A stretch of DNA of 60,000 nt from Branchiostoma floridae (taxonomy: Eukaryota > Chordata > Leptocardii > Amphioxiformes > Branchiostomatidae). The stretch is taken from positions 16,108,621-16,168,620 of the forward strand of contig NC_049982.1 in the NCBI RefSeq assembly GCF_000003815.2. The letters are read 5' to 3'. A model generated the notes under the pieces. That model was not told where the DNA came from. It saw only the letters and a program-made list of their open reading frames with translations, and ran no database searches. Both the position numbers and the translations under genes were made by a program. Of the stretch, positions 42,926 to 54,800 are shown piece by piece. Positions within the stretch are counted from its first letter, which is position 1; each line of letters opens with the position of its first letter.

Positions 42926-43770
42926 GAATTAATTGTGTTTGTCATGAATTATGCAAATAAGGCTCTCATTTGCATAAACTATATAACTTGATCATCTCCA
43001 ACAAATTGACATGCGCAATATATGTTAAGAAAGGAGACTTTTGTCGCCTTTTCTGCTAATTTATGCAAATTAGGACCTAATTTGCATAGTTAATGTTAAA
43101 CGATGTTCACTTGTACATAACTTCCAAATGCTACAAGTAAGAAGTTCCCGTCATTTATCAAAATGACATTATAGCATTTTCTCATTAATTATGCAAATTA
43201 TGCATTTATTTATCAATATTCTCCTCTTTCTCAGTTACAAAGGTCACATGTTGTAATGGTCCTTTAATTGAGCTGAGCATTTTTCCCAATTTATTATGCA
43301 AATTAGCTTCCACTCTGCATAATTCTTCATAATTAATATGTAATTATATTAAGCATCACGTAACCTATCCACATACCAAAAACCATAACAATCCGTCAAC
43401 CCCTTCTTTAGTTATTCCCTTTAGAAGTCTGACACCTAAGTCTAAACCTGTCCTGCAGTTCCAAAATAAGCCGCTAGGGGGCCCAAACCTATACCACTTA
43501 CTTACAGCATCAAGAGCTGTCTACCACTTAAGATTCATAGCCGCAGCATGTCCAGAACTCGAGATATCAAACCAAGAAGTTCCGCTGCAGTACCGTAACA
43601 GGCCACTAGAAGGCCAAAAATCTTATCGCTTCCAGGTCTCAACAAGACCTACCCACGTACCGAATATCAATACAATTCATCCAGGCGTTCTTGAGCTATG
43701 GTGGTCTTCTACAACCGGCACACACATACAAACGCTACCCAAAATATAACTTTCTTGGCGAAGGTAACCA
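42926..43770 (-). repeat. Inverted, diverged copy of the dispersed repeat at 34081
   Basis: Read on the minus strand, this block shows the same order of motifs as 34081-34850: a TGTGTGTGCC-like run, CTCAAGAACGCCTGGATGAA, TACTGCAGCG, CCCTAGCGGC, AACTGCAGGACAGG, AAGGGAATAACT, GACGGATTGTTATG and TTTGCATAATTAATGAG-type blocks. It contains several TTTGCAT/ATTAAT repeats. No coding capacity. Confidence 0.6.
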
Positions 43771-44387
43771 TCACATCGCTATCTCACAACCCCCATATGT
43801 TTTAAGCTCAAACAATGCTTGTTTCACACATCAGTTTGTACTTTTGAAAACAGAAAGATATTAAGGGTGAAGAAGGCCACCAAACTTTCCAAACTCCTGG
43901 ACACCGTAAACCACGAACGAACCCGGAAGTGATTTCCACGACTCACAGGTCATTTTCCGAGAAACATATCTCCACAATCTTTTACCCCCTGTTTCAAATG
44001 TTTACATTTCCATGACCACCATACTACATACTACAATTCTCTGAAGTCCTAGGCTTTTCTCAATTTTGCACGGCTATCAATCAAAAATTGCCTTACGGAA
44101 AACACTGCTGAGCACGTACGTGCCCTGGGCGACTGGAAAGCTTACCCGTGGAGGTAATGGTACAGTCCGGCATGATGCAACTACGCATGCGCGGACTTTT
44201 GACATTCCTGACATTCCTATACAGTTTTTAGAATACTTTGGAAACGGTTCCACACTATACTATTAAGCTCGCCCATCAGGCGTCGCTAAAAAAAGAATAA
44301 CCTCCGTTTAAAATGAACAGCAGAAAGCACTGTGATATGTAGATCGGGGCATGGCACCGCACAGCATAGTCCGCTGGAACTGGAACG

Positions 44388-45473
44388 GGTCTCACTAAAT
44401 ACCGAAAACAACCGAAAACAACCGAAAACAACCGAAAACAACTTTCACCAAATACCGAAAATAACCAAAAACAACTTTCACTAAATACCGAAAACAACCG
44501 AAAACAACTTTCGCTAATTACCGAAAACAACCGAAAACAACTTTCACTAATTACCGAAAACAACTCGACACAACCATAAACAACAGACAATCATTTCAGT
44601 GGGCTATTATTTAATAATTTTGACTTTATTTTGGACAGGAGTTAGGCTACGATGGATCTATTTGTTTGACGACCCCTGTTATTAATACAATATTAGTGAT
44701 AATAAAGTCAACGATCTCCTTTGCCTGTTCGATTATATAAATGTTCGCATTCAGATTCACGGACCCTGTACGTTATAAACGGGGACTGCTTGGTAAACTA
44801 GCAAACTCATCAATGGATATCTATATTACTTGGCATCTATTGTGTAACTCCAAGCAGGGGTAACGGTAGGGGGCGGGGTGTAGTATTGGTCACAACAAGA
44901 AAAAGCATTCGCTGCTATCCCCCGACGAAATCTCTGCTTGGAAAATAGGTTTGCTTATTAATTACTGCTGGCAAATTCTGCTGCCTATTTAGCTACATTT
45001 TTTTCTAGCAACCAAAACAATCTAGTATATTTCTTGCTCAATTATAACGCATTTCTGCTGCCATAACAAATCGATTTAAATGGAAAAACTGCAAACGTGT
45101 ATTACCACAGAGGCCCCAGATTAAACTAAATGGTCAAAATAAGGATTCTGCTTTACACCATAAACAGCGCGTGTGATCGATGGAAAGGTGTTTTCACCGG
45201 CTACATCCCCTTTGCTGAAAGAATCCTTCCTTCAGAATCACTCCATTCTCTCCCTCGGCCGTGGAGAAAATAATTCAAGGGATAGTAACCAATAGACATT
45301 GTTGTTGTTTACGAGTTGTTTTCCGGCTTTTTTCGGGTTCTGATAGGTTGTTCATGATTGCTTTGATATTTTTTTAGGTGGCTTCGAGTTGTTTTCGGTT
45401 GTTTTCGGTATATTTCAAGTTGTTTTCGGTTGTTTTCGGTTGTTTTCGGTTGTTTTCGGTATTTAGTGAGACC
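44388..45473. mobile_element. Transposon with ACCGAAAACA subterminal repeats and 8-bp flanking duplication
   Basis: It begins GGTCTCACTAAATACCG and ends with the exact inverse. Next to each end the 10-mer ACCGAAAACA repeats in tandem: about 10 copies on the left (44400-44570, broken by TTTCACTAAATACCG), and about 8 inverted on the right (45362-45463). GCTGGAAC stands at 44373-44380 and again at 45475-45482, which looks like an 8-bp target duplication, although seven extra bases lie between it and the left end. The interior of about 790 bases has no transposase. Such subterminal repeats usually bind transposase. Confidence 0.75.
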
Positions 45474-46558
45474 GGCTGGAACATATAAACCAGGAAATGT
45501 CGTTTGTCGGTAAACCTATGTGCTATGGGGAATTTGCCTAAAATCCTTTGATATACATAACCGAATAAAATCACACTGGGTATTGTAAAGTCATATTAAA
45601 AGGCTATACAAATGTAACGTTGCAATGTAACGTTACATATACAACCGTTTCAGTCTTCAAATTTGCCGCCTTTATTTTAGATTAGCATAAGCCACTAGTA
45701 CATCCGCGGGGAGCAAGCGAGGGCCAGTCCGGGGCTTGGAGACAAACGTGCTCAGAGGTCAGCCAGTGGCCGGGAGACAAGACAATTAAGTTTTACAAGA
45801 GCTCACTTGGAGTATTACAAGGTCTTACAAGAACTTACCCTGACTCGGCCTGAGCAGTACCACGGGAACTCAACGCCAGGAGTAAATTCAGAACTCAACC
45901 AGAAGATCCAGTCAAGAAAGAAGCAAGAATTCACCGAGGACAGAACTAAGGACTCATTCACTCGAGAAAGATTCAGAGAATTAGAAAGGGATAATACCAG
46001 AACTTTCCAGTTTAGTTTGTCGGCCTTTTGTACAACTACTAACACTGCTTAATTAAACAGTCAAAACGTCTGCGAGTGTGTGTCATCTCTCTGAAGGCTC
46101 CTTCAGTAAGGACAAGGTGAGTTCGGTTCATGATCCATGTATTGTGAGACCTATGATTAACTTACACGAGTATGAAAGCTCCATCCGCTAATGATTTTGG
46201 CAATTTGATATTAATTATGCAAATCAAGGCATTATTTCCATAGTGCCATAGAGTGGAGACTATGTTAGTTTAATACCTGAAAACACTCACCGTTTCTGAT
46301 GTCGTATTGACGAGGGTCTACATGCCGGGTGTATTGATTTCAGTCTTTCATTCATTCTTTCAGCAGTATAGTATGGTGCACGGCATTAGAATTTCGCTAG
46401 ACGCCGCTGTTTCAACCACTTTGGGGATTACCAAATTCACAAAGCCGAATCAATGAGATGCCAAATGCCTTAGAGGATACATTTATTACATGATTACATG
46501 TAACGTTATATCGTAAATGCATGCGCAACAACATTTCTGATTTTCGGAAAGATGGAAA
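45474..46558. other. Unassigned stretch, possibly including a solo LTR
   Basis: No exon recognised. The part from about 45700 to 46090 is richer in A and G; its 3' side reads TTAATTAAACAGTCAAAACG, TCTGCGAGTGTGTGTC, which is reminiscent of an LTR retrotransposon end, but no matching LTR, primer-binding site or gene was seen. Confidence 0.25.
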
Positions 46559-46738
46559 NNNNNNNNNNNNNNNNNNNNNNNNNNNNNNNNNNNNNNNNNN
46601 NNNNNNNNNNNNNNNNNNNNNNNNNNNNNNNNNNNNNNNNNNNNNNNNNNNNNNNNNNNNNNNNNNNNNNNNNNNNNNNNNNNNNNNNNNNNNNNNNNNN
46701 NNNNNNNNNNNNNNNNNNNNNNNNNNNNNNNNNNNNNN
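46559..46738. other. Assembly gap (run of N)
   Basis: 180 undetermined bases. Any open frame drawn across them is meaningless. Confidence 0.99.
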
Positions 46739-46783
46739 ATGATCCGTGACGATCTTGAAGCACGCGTCGGAGTTGACGCATAC

Positions 46784-46873
46784 CTGGCGTACACCTGCCC
46801 TTTGGTAAAGGTGTCCCAGGTGACTGTGGGCGTGCCCCTGTACCACTCCGCCTTGAAAACAGGTGTTATGTCC
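46784..46873 (-). CDS. Possible exon of an unidentified minus-strand gene
   Basis: After an acceptor (TTTTCTGGCAG) the minus strand reads DITPVFKAEWYRGTPTVTWD then TFTKGQ, with donors at 46794 (GTGTAC) or 46783 (GTATGC). GC content and composition look coding, but I recognise no domain. Its 3' neighbour would fall in the N gap. Confidence 0.35.
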
Positions 46874-47086
46874 TGCCAGAAAAGTTTTATGAATTAGGAC
46901 ACATTTTGAATGGCTTGGCATCGACACTGCAAATATGACATGCGTAACTACTGAATTTGGGTTGCAAATGAAGCGTATTGTTTTCGTTTCCTGTTGAAAA
47001 CCGAGATGGGTGGCGGCACTCTTTCGCGTAGGCGGAGGAGGGTTAAATTACCGTACCTCCGGGGTGACGCGTCAGGAATGTAAACT

Positions 47087-47392
47087 TTACGGGGGAGATT
47101 TGAGGAAGGTTTGGGAGTCCTGTCGGCCCAGTATGGCACCAAATCTTGCCGCTAGCTGCCTTGCCGAGACACATGATAGGAAAAACTGTTCCAGGTACGT
47201 AGATCTTGGCACCATGGCGCTGTTTGTGAGTTTGTAGAAGGAGGGGTTGGTCCTAGCGCAGTGGCGGGGGATTTGATCCTCAGTCCCTGAGTTTGTTGTC
47301 TTCAAGAATCGGCACAGACCGATGATGCGTTGTTTGTGTATCTTCGTACCACACATATTGACAAACACGTAACCGTTTTCCCAAAAAGACAT
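47087..47392 (-). CDS. Possible exon(s) of the same unidentified minus-strand gene
   Basis: A minus-strand frame of 101 residues contains TTNSGTEDQIPRHCARTNPS then FYKLTNSAMVPRSTYLEQ, whose third positions are GC-rich and which reads like protein. An acceptor-like AG precedes TTNSG. No family is recognised, and the exon limits are not fixed. It may belong with 46784-46873, or it may be chance. Confidence 0.25.
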   Translation of the reverse strand: MSFWENGYVFVNMCGTKIHKQRIIGLCRFLKTTNSGTEDQIPRHCARTNPSFYKLTNSAMVPRSTYLEQFFLSCVSARQLAARFGAILGRQDSQTFLKSPP

Positions 47393-48790
47393 GCTCGTTA
47401 TTTCAGAGTTATCGAGTTATGACCAATTTTTGTCTAACTTAACGTATCAAGCGAACGTTTAGTTTAGCACGTGGATGTGTTTCTGATAAAACAACGAAGC
47501 GTCGTCTGTCAAATTTTCGTAGGGGGGAGGGGGGCACCGATGTGTGATAATCGCGATTTCTTCAAAATATTCTTCCAAAGGCTAAAGCTACAATTATTGA
47601 AATTATCTTATCACGCATAGATTCTGCTTTTTTTCACTCATCAGCAAGAATAGCCTAAGATTTGATGGAACCATTAGTTTATTACCATTCACCTGTTTAC
47701 CTGACATATCTTAGCCTGGGGCGTAACGGAGAAGCCGATAGGATAGCGGGATAACGTCTTGTTATAACAGCGAAATTGTTTCATTTGTCAGTAATTATGG
47801 AACTCAATCAAGCAAAGGGGGCATGTTTACAATAGGCATTACCATTTACTAGATTACTGTTAGTGTTGTTGTTTTTTTCGAAGGTACAATTTTTGTAAGT
47901 ATCAATGCATTTGAGCTTTGCAAGGTGTTTCACCTGTCCTTGACCTATTGCCAAGGGAAGTGCACTTTTTCGTGTGCCATCTACTTGGATTGCACTGTAA
48001 ATTCCTTCCATATCTTAAAAAAGATGTTCAATTTTGGTAGATACACATTGTCTGGAGTGGCTATCAATTAGGTGGCTTGTCAACACTTGTACAACTAACA
48101 GTAAAAGTTGATTGGGACAGGCAATTGATATGTAAATAGTGAATCCACATGGGACACTCCTGTACAATAGGCAGCAGACAATGTTGGGACAATGTGGGCC
48201 TAGCATCAATTCAAAGAAAATAGTCCCAAATCAGTTGTCAAACAGTTGTAATGGAAGTTATTAAATGTGATTGAAAATAAATCGGGTCTCATCAGGGGTG
48301 AATTGACAATATTCTCTTGGTCTGGTATGTTAGTATGAGATTCATCAATGACAGAATTTGAAAAAAAATGCAATCCATACTTCCAGACAATGTTTTGCAG
48401 TTGGTTTGCCCTTTGTTTGATGTGAAACAAAAGCAATATTCTAGGGAATACTGCATCAGATCATTTTAATATCATTATTAAAATATCCCCATGTTATACC
48501 AGCACAGCTAGTGGCATACAAATGTATAATGTATGATTATGTCTCCGACTATTTTTCTGGTGTGAAAAATGTATATGTAAGGGGAAAGGGCTGATGAAGT
48601 AACGTTAACTTTTATTGTTGTATGTAAAATGTATGAATGGACAATGTCATCTTCATATGCAATTTTATGTCGTCATCATCAATTTTATGTACCTTTCTGT
48701 CATCTTTATTTTTTTTTTTGCTAGTTATAAAGTTATGAAATGAGAAGCAATATTTTCCAGCATTGACTGTCTGTGTTGTTTTGTCCACAG
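47393..48790. other. Upstream region or 5' intron of the JAKMIP gene
   Basis: AT-rich, no coding exon recognised. It ends in a pyrimidine-rich acceptor (GTTTTGTCCACAG, to 48790), so the first transcribed exon and promoter of the JAKMIP gene lie here or further upstream. Confidence 0.5.
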
Positions 48791-48854
48791 ATAAATATTG
48801 GTTGATTGAAAGCGTCTTCAAAAATCCGTCCAGTCAACAACCCAACCTTCCATC

Positions 48855-51800
48855 ATGGCCTTCACCGGTAGCAGCCTCCCGTCCCCCACAGAGATGACCA
48901 TTGCTTCCCTGCGCAACTCTCTGGACATCTTACAGATAGAGAATACCAGCTTAAAGGCCGACCTGGAACGTGAACGTGGTGTCATAAGACACATGCACCG
49001 TGACCAGTTTGCAAAGATAAAAGATCTACGGGACCAGGAACAAAAGAATGTGTCCATGAAGGTAGAAGCTGTGAAAAATCAGCTTCAGCTGGAGAAAGAG
49101 CAGGAGCTTGCCAAACTACGGGAATCTTTGAACAAGGAGCACAATGCAGAGGTCCAGAAGATATTAAGACAGAAGGAAAATGAGATGAGACAGATGCAGG
49201 TCATGTTTAACAGAGAAAAGTTAGAGCTGCAGACTCGTCTGAACGCTGCTCAGAAGGGGGGAGCAAACACTGACAGGTGAGTCTTACTTATAACTTTTCT
49301 GAAGTCAATAGCTTTTCATTGTATTCAGTTCACATTAAGGTTTTGTCAGTCTTCAAATGTTCTAATGACATGTAACCCTGGCATGATCATTTAATCAAAT
49401 TCTATGCATGCCATGAAAATAAGATGGAAAATTGGATTAAGATAACTTTTGCATTCCTGTGCTACATTAGGTTAAACAGCAACGTAGAAGCAGAGAAGTC
49501 TCGACTGCAACAGGAGATCACCTCCTTAAAGGAAGCCAAGAAGAAGCTTGAGGGGGAGCTGAGCTCGATGACTGCAGCTGACAGACAGAAGGCTGGAGAA
49601 CTCAGGCAGGCTCACGACCAGCTACAGCAGCAAGCAGCCAAGCTCAGGAAGGAGGCAGACCAACAAGTCCGCAGACTGGTGAGTTTGGAGGACTTTGAAC
49701 ATGCACTAAGGCATGTTATTGCATTGCCCTCACCAATGACTTCCGCTGTAACCAGGTGACAAGATTGAACTTGTGCTATGTTGGCAAAGTGTCCTGACCT
49801 CATTCCCAAATCATTCATGAAAATACCTTCTGCCATTTCCTAGCTAAAAGCTTATTTCAGTTCAGATATCAATCAGTCCTGCATTCCTGTTGCTGTAACC
49901 ATGGTTACTAATTGCTGTGAGAAGCTGTCTGAGGAAGAGGTCAGGTGTATCATGGTAATTAGCCTGGTAATGATAGGCTTATGGTCACCATAGCAACTGC
50001 TGTACGTCTATGCCAGTCACTGTAAATAGCTGTAGGCACAGCCAAGGCTCAGGGTCTTAACTTCAGGGACAGAGATAGAGGTCTTTATCATGGCAGGGAA
50101 CTATGCATTTAAGCACACATTCTGGGGTAAGGTAAGTGCTTCTTCAACTTTAGATCAGGCTATGTTGTTTTGCACCACAGTAGCAGGAGAGGGCCATGCT
50201 TGACTTGCCACATGTAACTGAGATCCAACATTAGATTGTAAATCCCATTTGTAGCAAGGGACACCTTATCAAGCTGCAGTTTTATCCAGGGGTATCAATA
50301 GTCATCAGAGATATGGGTGAAAAGGAGTAAAATGTAGAGGTACATTCTTAATTACAATCCTCACTGTAAATCATATTGATAGGATCGGCTGTCCAGGAAT
50401 TTTGTAGCAATATTGTACATGTACTTATACAAGAATGTGTCCTGCCGGTACATCTGTTTGACCTCATTTACTTGTAGGAGCAATTTGTACTTGAAGAGAT
50501 CTGCTTTGACATTTTAGTGTCTTAGGTTTTGAACAGGTCAAGGGTTTGCTAGGGCTGGATGTAGAGATAGTAAGTAATGGATTTATCTGTTCCAACCTTT
50601 GACCTTTCACCTGTTGCAAACACTTGTGTGATTTGATGTGGAATAGGTGGGTCAATAAGTATGGATTCAAACAGAAAATAGCTCTTAGAAATTTAATATT
50701 TTCTCAGATAGAAACCTCACCATCCAATCTCTACCATACCCAGGGAAAATAAACACCTGACTTGATGTATTGAGGCTGAGGACATTCCGATGCTCTATGT
50801 AAGCGGCACATACATGTAGATGATAAGGCGATGCTGTTGTTGTGTACATGGTATTCTGTTCCATTGTCCTCTCCTGTTATGTGACTTGTCGTACTGCCAT
50901 CCTACTGAATAGGGCCCTGTTTCCCTGGGTAAAAAGGCGGATCAGCAAAGAAAAGGCAGGAAGCTGTTACAGGAGCGTAGATCAACCCTCAGTTGGCTAA
51001 GGTGCCCGGTTGGCACCACATTTGTATTGGTTATGGGATTAGGCAGCACAGAGATAGTTAATGTATTGTCAGCTGGGGGACAGTTACAAACCATTTTTAC
51101 GTGCTTGAGGTGGGCTGTTGCAGATCAGGGTAACTTGTGCCTTTCTAATTTTCCACTAGAGAGATAACTGAATGAAAGTTGTGTCATGTATGATTTCTTG
51201 GCATGATCATGTGTTGCAATGGAATGACTACTTGCTTGGCACTGTTATATTTCAATAGGAATGCTTGAATTTCACTACTAATATTACTAGTCAATTGGGG
51301 CAACTGTGACCAACTGGCCTTTTGTAGAAGTCTGGTACTGTAGAGACTTGTCAAATAATTCAGTCTCTCTTGTCTGCCTGTCAGTGATGTGTTACAGCCA
51401 GAACATGGCTACACTTTTCAATTGCTTGCTTGTTTGCATATTCATTTTTTTTTTAAATTAGATTCTGCAAAGGTTCCCCTTAGACAAACTTGTTGGACAG
51501 GTTTCAATATTACAAGACAGTTCTTAAGGACCATTAAGTTATCAAAGTGGTATTACCTCCTAATCCCATAGTAGATCCAAGGGGTGGAATTATGGAAATG
51601 TACTATGATGTCTGAGACTTCAAAGTCACTCAGTGCTGCATGTTGAAATCCCTCACTTTGTTGGGAGATTTGGGAGCATTGTAAAGTACGATTATGAATT
51701 CAAAAGGTTTGTAGGTCAACAAAAATTGGGGAAGGACAGTAAGCCTTGTTCTTATGCAGAAATAGTACTATAGTACTATGGAAACCAAAAGAGATGACCC

Positions 51801-54800
51801 ACAATGACCTATTTACAATCACAGTACATCACTATAATAGCTATGTGCTATCATGAGGGTCAAACAGTATTTTCTTTTGTATGTGAAATTGGTTTGAACT
51901 TATAGCTCTTTAGTTTGTAATGCTAAAATGTGTCTCAGTAGGTAGTAGGGAATTCATTACATGGTGTACCCAACCAGAAAATCAGTTTGTTGTCATGGTG
52001 ATTATAAACAAGCCCTGGAGGGGACAGCTGTTATTGTTGTGGAGTGAGTACAATGTAGTTCAGGGCAAAGCAGAGTAGTATAGAATTGATATGATAATGA
52101 TCCATGGCATCTATAGTTTATGTCCAACAATCAAATGGGCAAATAATATGTAGATCTATAAATCCAACTGGTAAAATATAGTCCATCTAATATTGTACAA
52201 AAGCTACATTTATTGTATGGAGTAAACCCCATTTCCTCAATTCAGAATTCTTTTGCTAAAAGTTGTCATTGACCTGTGAACCCTTTCCCTTTGACTCGTT
52301 AATCTACCTGTCATCTGTGCTGGGTAAAGTCCAAGACAGAGTCAGAGTACTTTCAAACAGTTGGACCTTGTCACATTAACAGAATTAAGTCATGTAAACT
52401 ATGGGGACACGTCTTGTCTGATTGTCGATCAACTTCAAGAAAAATACTGTGTATGGTCATTTCCGGTAAGTTTTTACACAAGAATCTAATATTGTGTACA
52501 TACTTATATAGTGTGTTCATTGAAGATAGACTTAACAGCTGAGAAACATTCAATTTAGTATTGATTAGTTTGACCTGTGACTGTATTTCACCATGCTTGT
52601 ACTTTGTATATGTTTTATACAACAAACAATATTAGCTTCTAGTTCTTTGCCATAATTTCTTTGCTTTAAAAGGATAAGGTAAAAACCAGTCTCTTCCTGA
52701 CTTACCAAGTTGAGATTTGCATGTTATTGTGTCTAAATTCTAATTCTTACACTATTGAATACTCATAACTTTTGCATAGGGCACAAAGATAACTTAAAAC
52801 ATGGAAAACTTCACTGTCCTGCCTTTAAGTTTCTTGTGACCTGTTTATAAATGCTTGTGACCTATGCATACACAAAAGACAAATAGGTGTTGTATTACAA
52901 ATTGTTGACCTGTGTTCCAACTTGCATGTTTTAGGACCCTTCATCTTCTACCTGTCTAACTCCTGTGTTTACCTGAGTAATAAAGTCAGATTTATGGAGG
53001 CCGCAACCCATTCTTCCCTAATTGCATGCTGGTCTCATGTATAATTAATAGTCTCCAATGTGGGCACCTGCTTTTGTATTACAGGTGTCGGTCTCAACTC
53101 ATAACTGAGATTTGCAGATTTCTAAGTTGTCTTTCTTCATTTTATAGATAGACATACCAATGGTTTATATCCTGTCCAAAGTACATAAACACACGTCATG
53201 ACTGCTGTGATAAACAAGTGGTGTTGAGTTAGTTGGAATGGGTCCAAGGCCAAAGTATATCCAATACAGTCTCAGAAGGCTTGGATGACATGTAGCCTTT
53301 TGTGTTTGAATAGACCTTTGTTGGTAGTATACAGGCAAGCTGTCATGGGGCTGTCAGCTGTGTTCTTCTTCAATAAGAGTTAGACACAAGCATATGGGGG
53401 TTCAAGGTATTATGATTCAATGTTTTATGATTTTAAAGGGCACAACATAGTTATATATGGTTGTGATAGAACACTGTTTTTATATGTTTTATGGTGTCTC
53501 CTTAAACTATCAGATTATATTGTACTTATTATAATATAAGGTGATCTAAATGTATGTCACTGGTAAAAATTATCTCCAGGAAATGTAATTCAAAGTTTTA
53601 TGTACTTCACAGTCTGAGAGGCTTCATGTACAATGTACACGTAAATGTAGTCAAAATTGCTTGCCTCTTTGTTTTGGTTGTACAGTACTGGACTGGTAAC
53701 TGACTACATGTATAACTGATTGAAATAGTTTGCCAATGTGATGATACTTTATAATCTTCAGAACCACCTAGGCACTTGTTGCTGGATGCAAAGTTTGTCT
53801 TGCCAGCCTGCTCAGATTCTGTGGTCCTGTAGTAAAGAAGAGAAATGCTCACTTCCTTCCGAGGTACGCCAACAAAACTGGATTACAACAACTTGTGAAG
53901 ATCAAAGTGGTTTTAAGTTAAAAGTCTGGTTTGTGCTGAGTCCACAGAACACCTGACACCTGTAGTGTGTGGTGTGCGAGGTCTGTATAGCAGGAGAGGC
54001 TTGAGGGGACAATAACAACACTGCCTATAGCTGAGGGGTCTTTACAGAGCTCCGAGCAACAACAGACTCACAGAGTCGAGTGTTGTTGACTGACCTAATA
54101 AGCGCTGATAGCATGCTGTCGAGCAGGAAAATGGAGTATGTAGAAACCAGTTATTCACACTACGAGATTTTCCTCATTCTGGTATAAAGAGTGGGAAGAT
54201 GAGGATTTTGTAAGATAAAAGACATGAATCGTAAAAAAGATTTATGACCTTAAATAATCCTTAACTTTTGGCTACATGTCAACTCAGATTTTTGAAGCGA
54301 TTATGCAATGTTGTCTCCCATCTGTTAACTGATTAGCCAGACAGCATGAAAAAAATCTCAGTGTTTAACAGCTGATGCTGTGAACCCATTCCTGCGTGTA
54401 ACATAAGCCACCTTGCTACTGAAACCCTAGCAAGTACGCCGCCATTTCTGTGTTGTCAAGCGTGTTAACATGCCTCACCTGTCCCCAACAGGTGAAAGCT
54501 CACCCTTACAGATTGATATGGTGAGTAAAACGTAGGCGGCAGCAGTTTAAATACAGATTTAAGCACAAAAGTCTGGCGAGGTCAAACACCGCTGTGTGTA
54601 CCCAACACCCAGGCTACTCTAGGCTTTCAGAGCGCAACAATGAAAGGAGATTAGGTGTTTTGTGATTATTGTGAGTGGTCGTTTCTGTAAAACTGTGCAA
54701 ATATAGGTTACAAGGCTGGGAGGTCACTTCACAGTTTCTTAACACCATGTTCTGTAGTACCTGTTTTATTATCTTTCTTTAATGATATTCAGTAGAAGAA

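Noticed and set aside
45807-46052. Charged 81-aa frame, considered as a gag or LTR fragment
   Set aside because: Low-complexity K/E/R/Q composition only; no partner LTR or retroviral domain in the window.
46412-46927. Frames running through the N gap
   Set aside because: They consist largely of undetermined bases.
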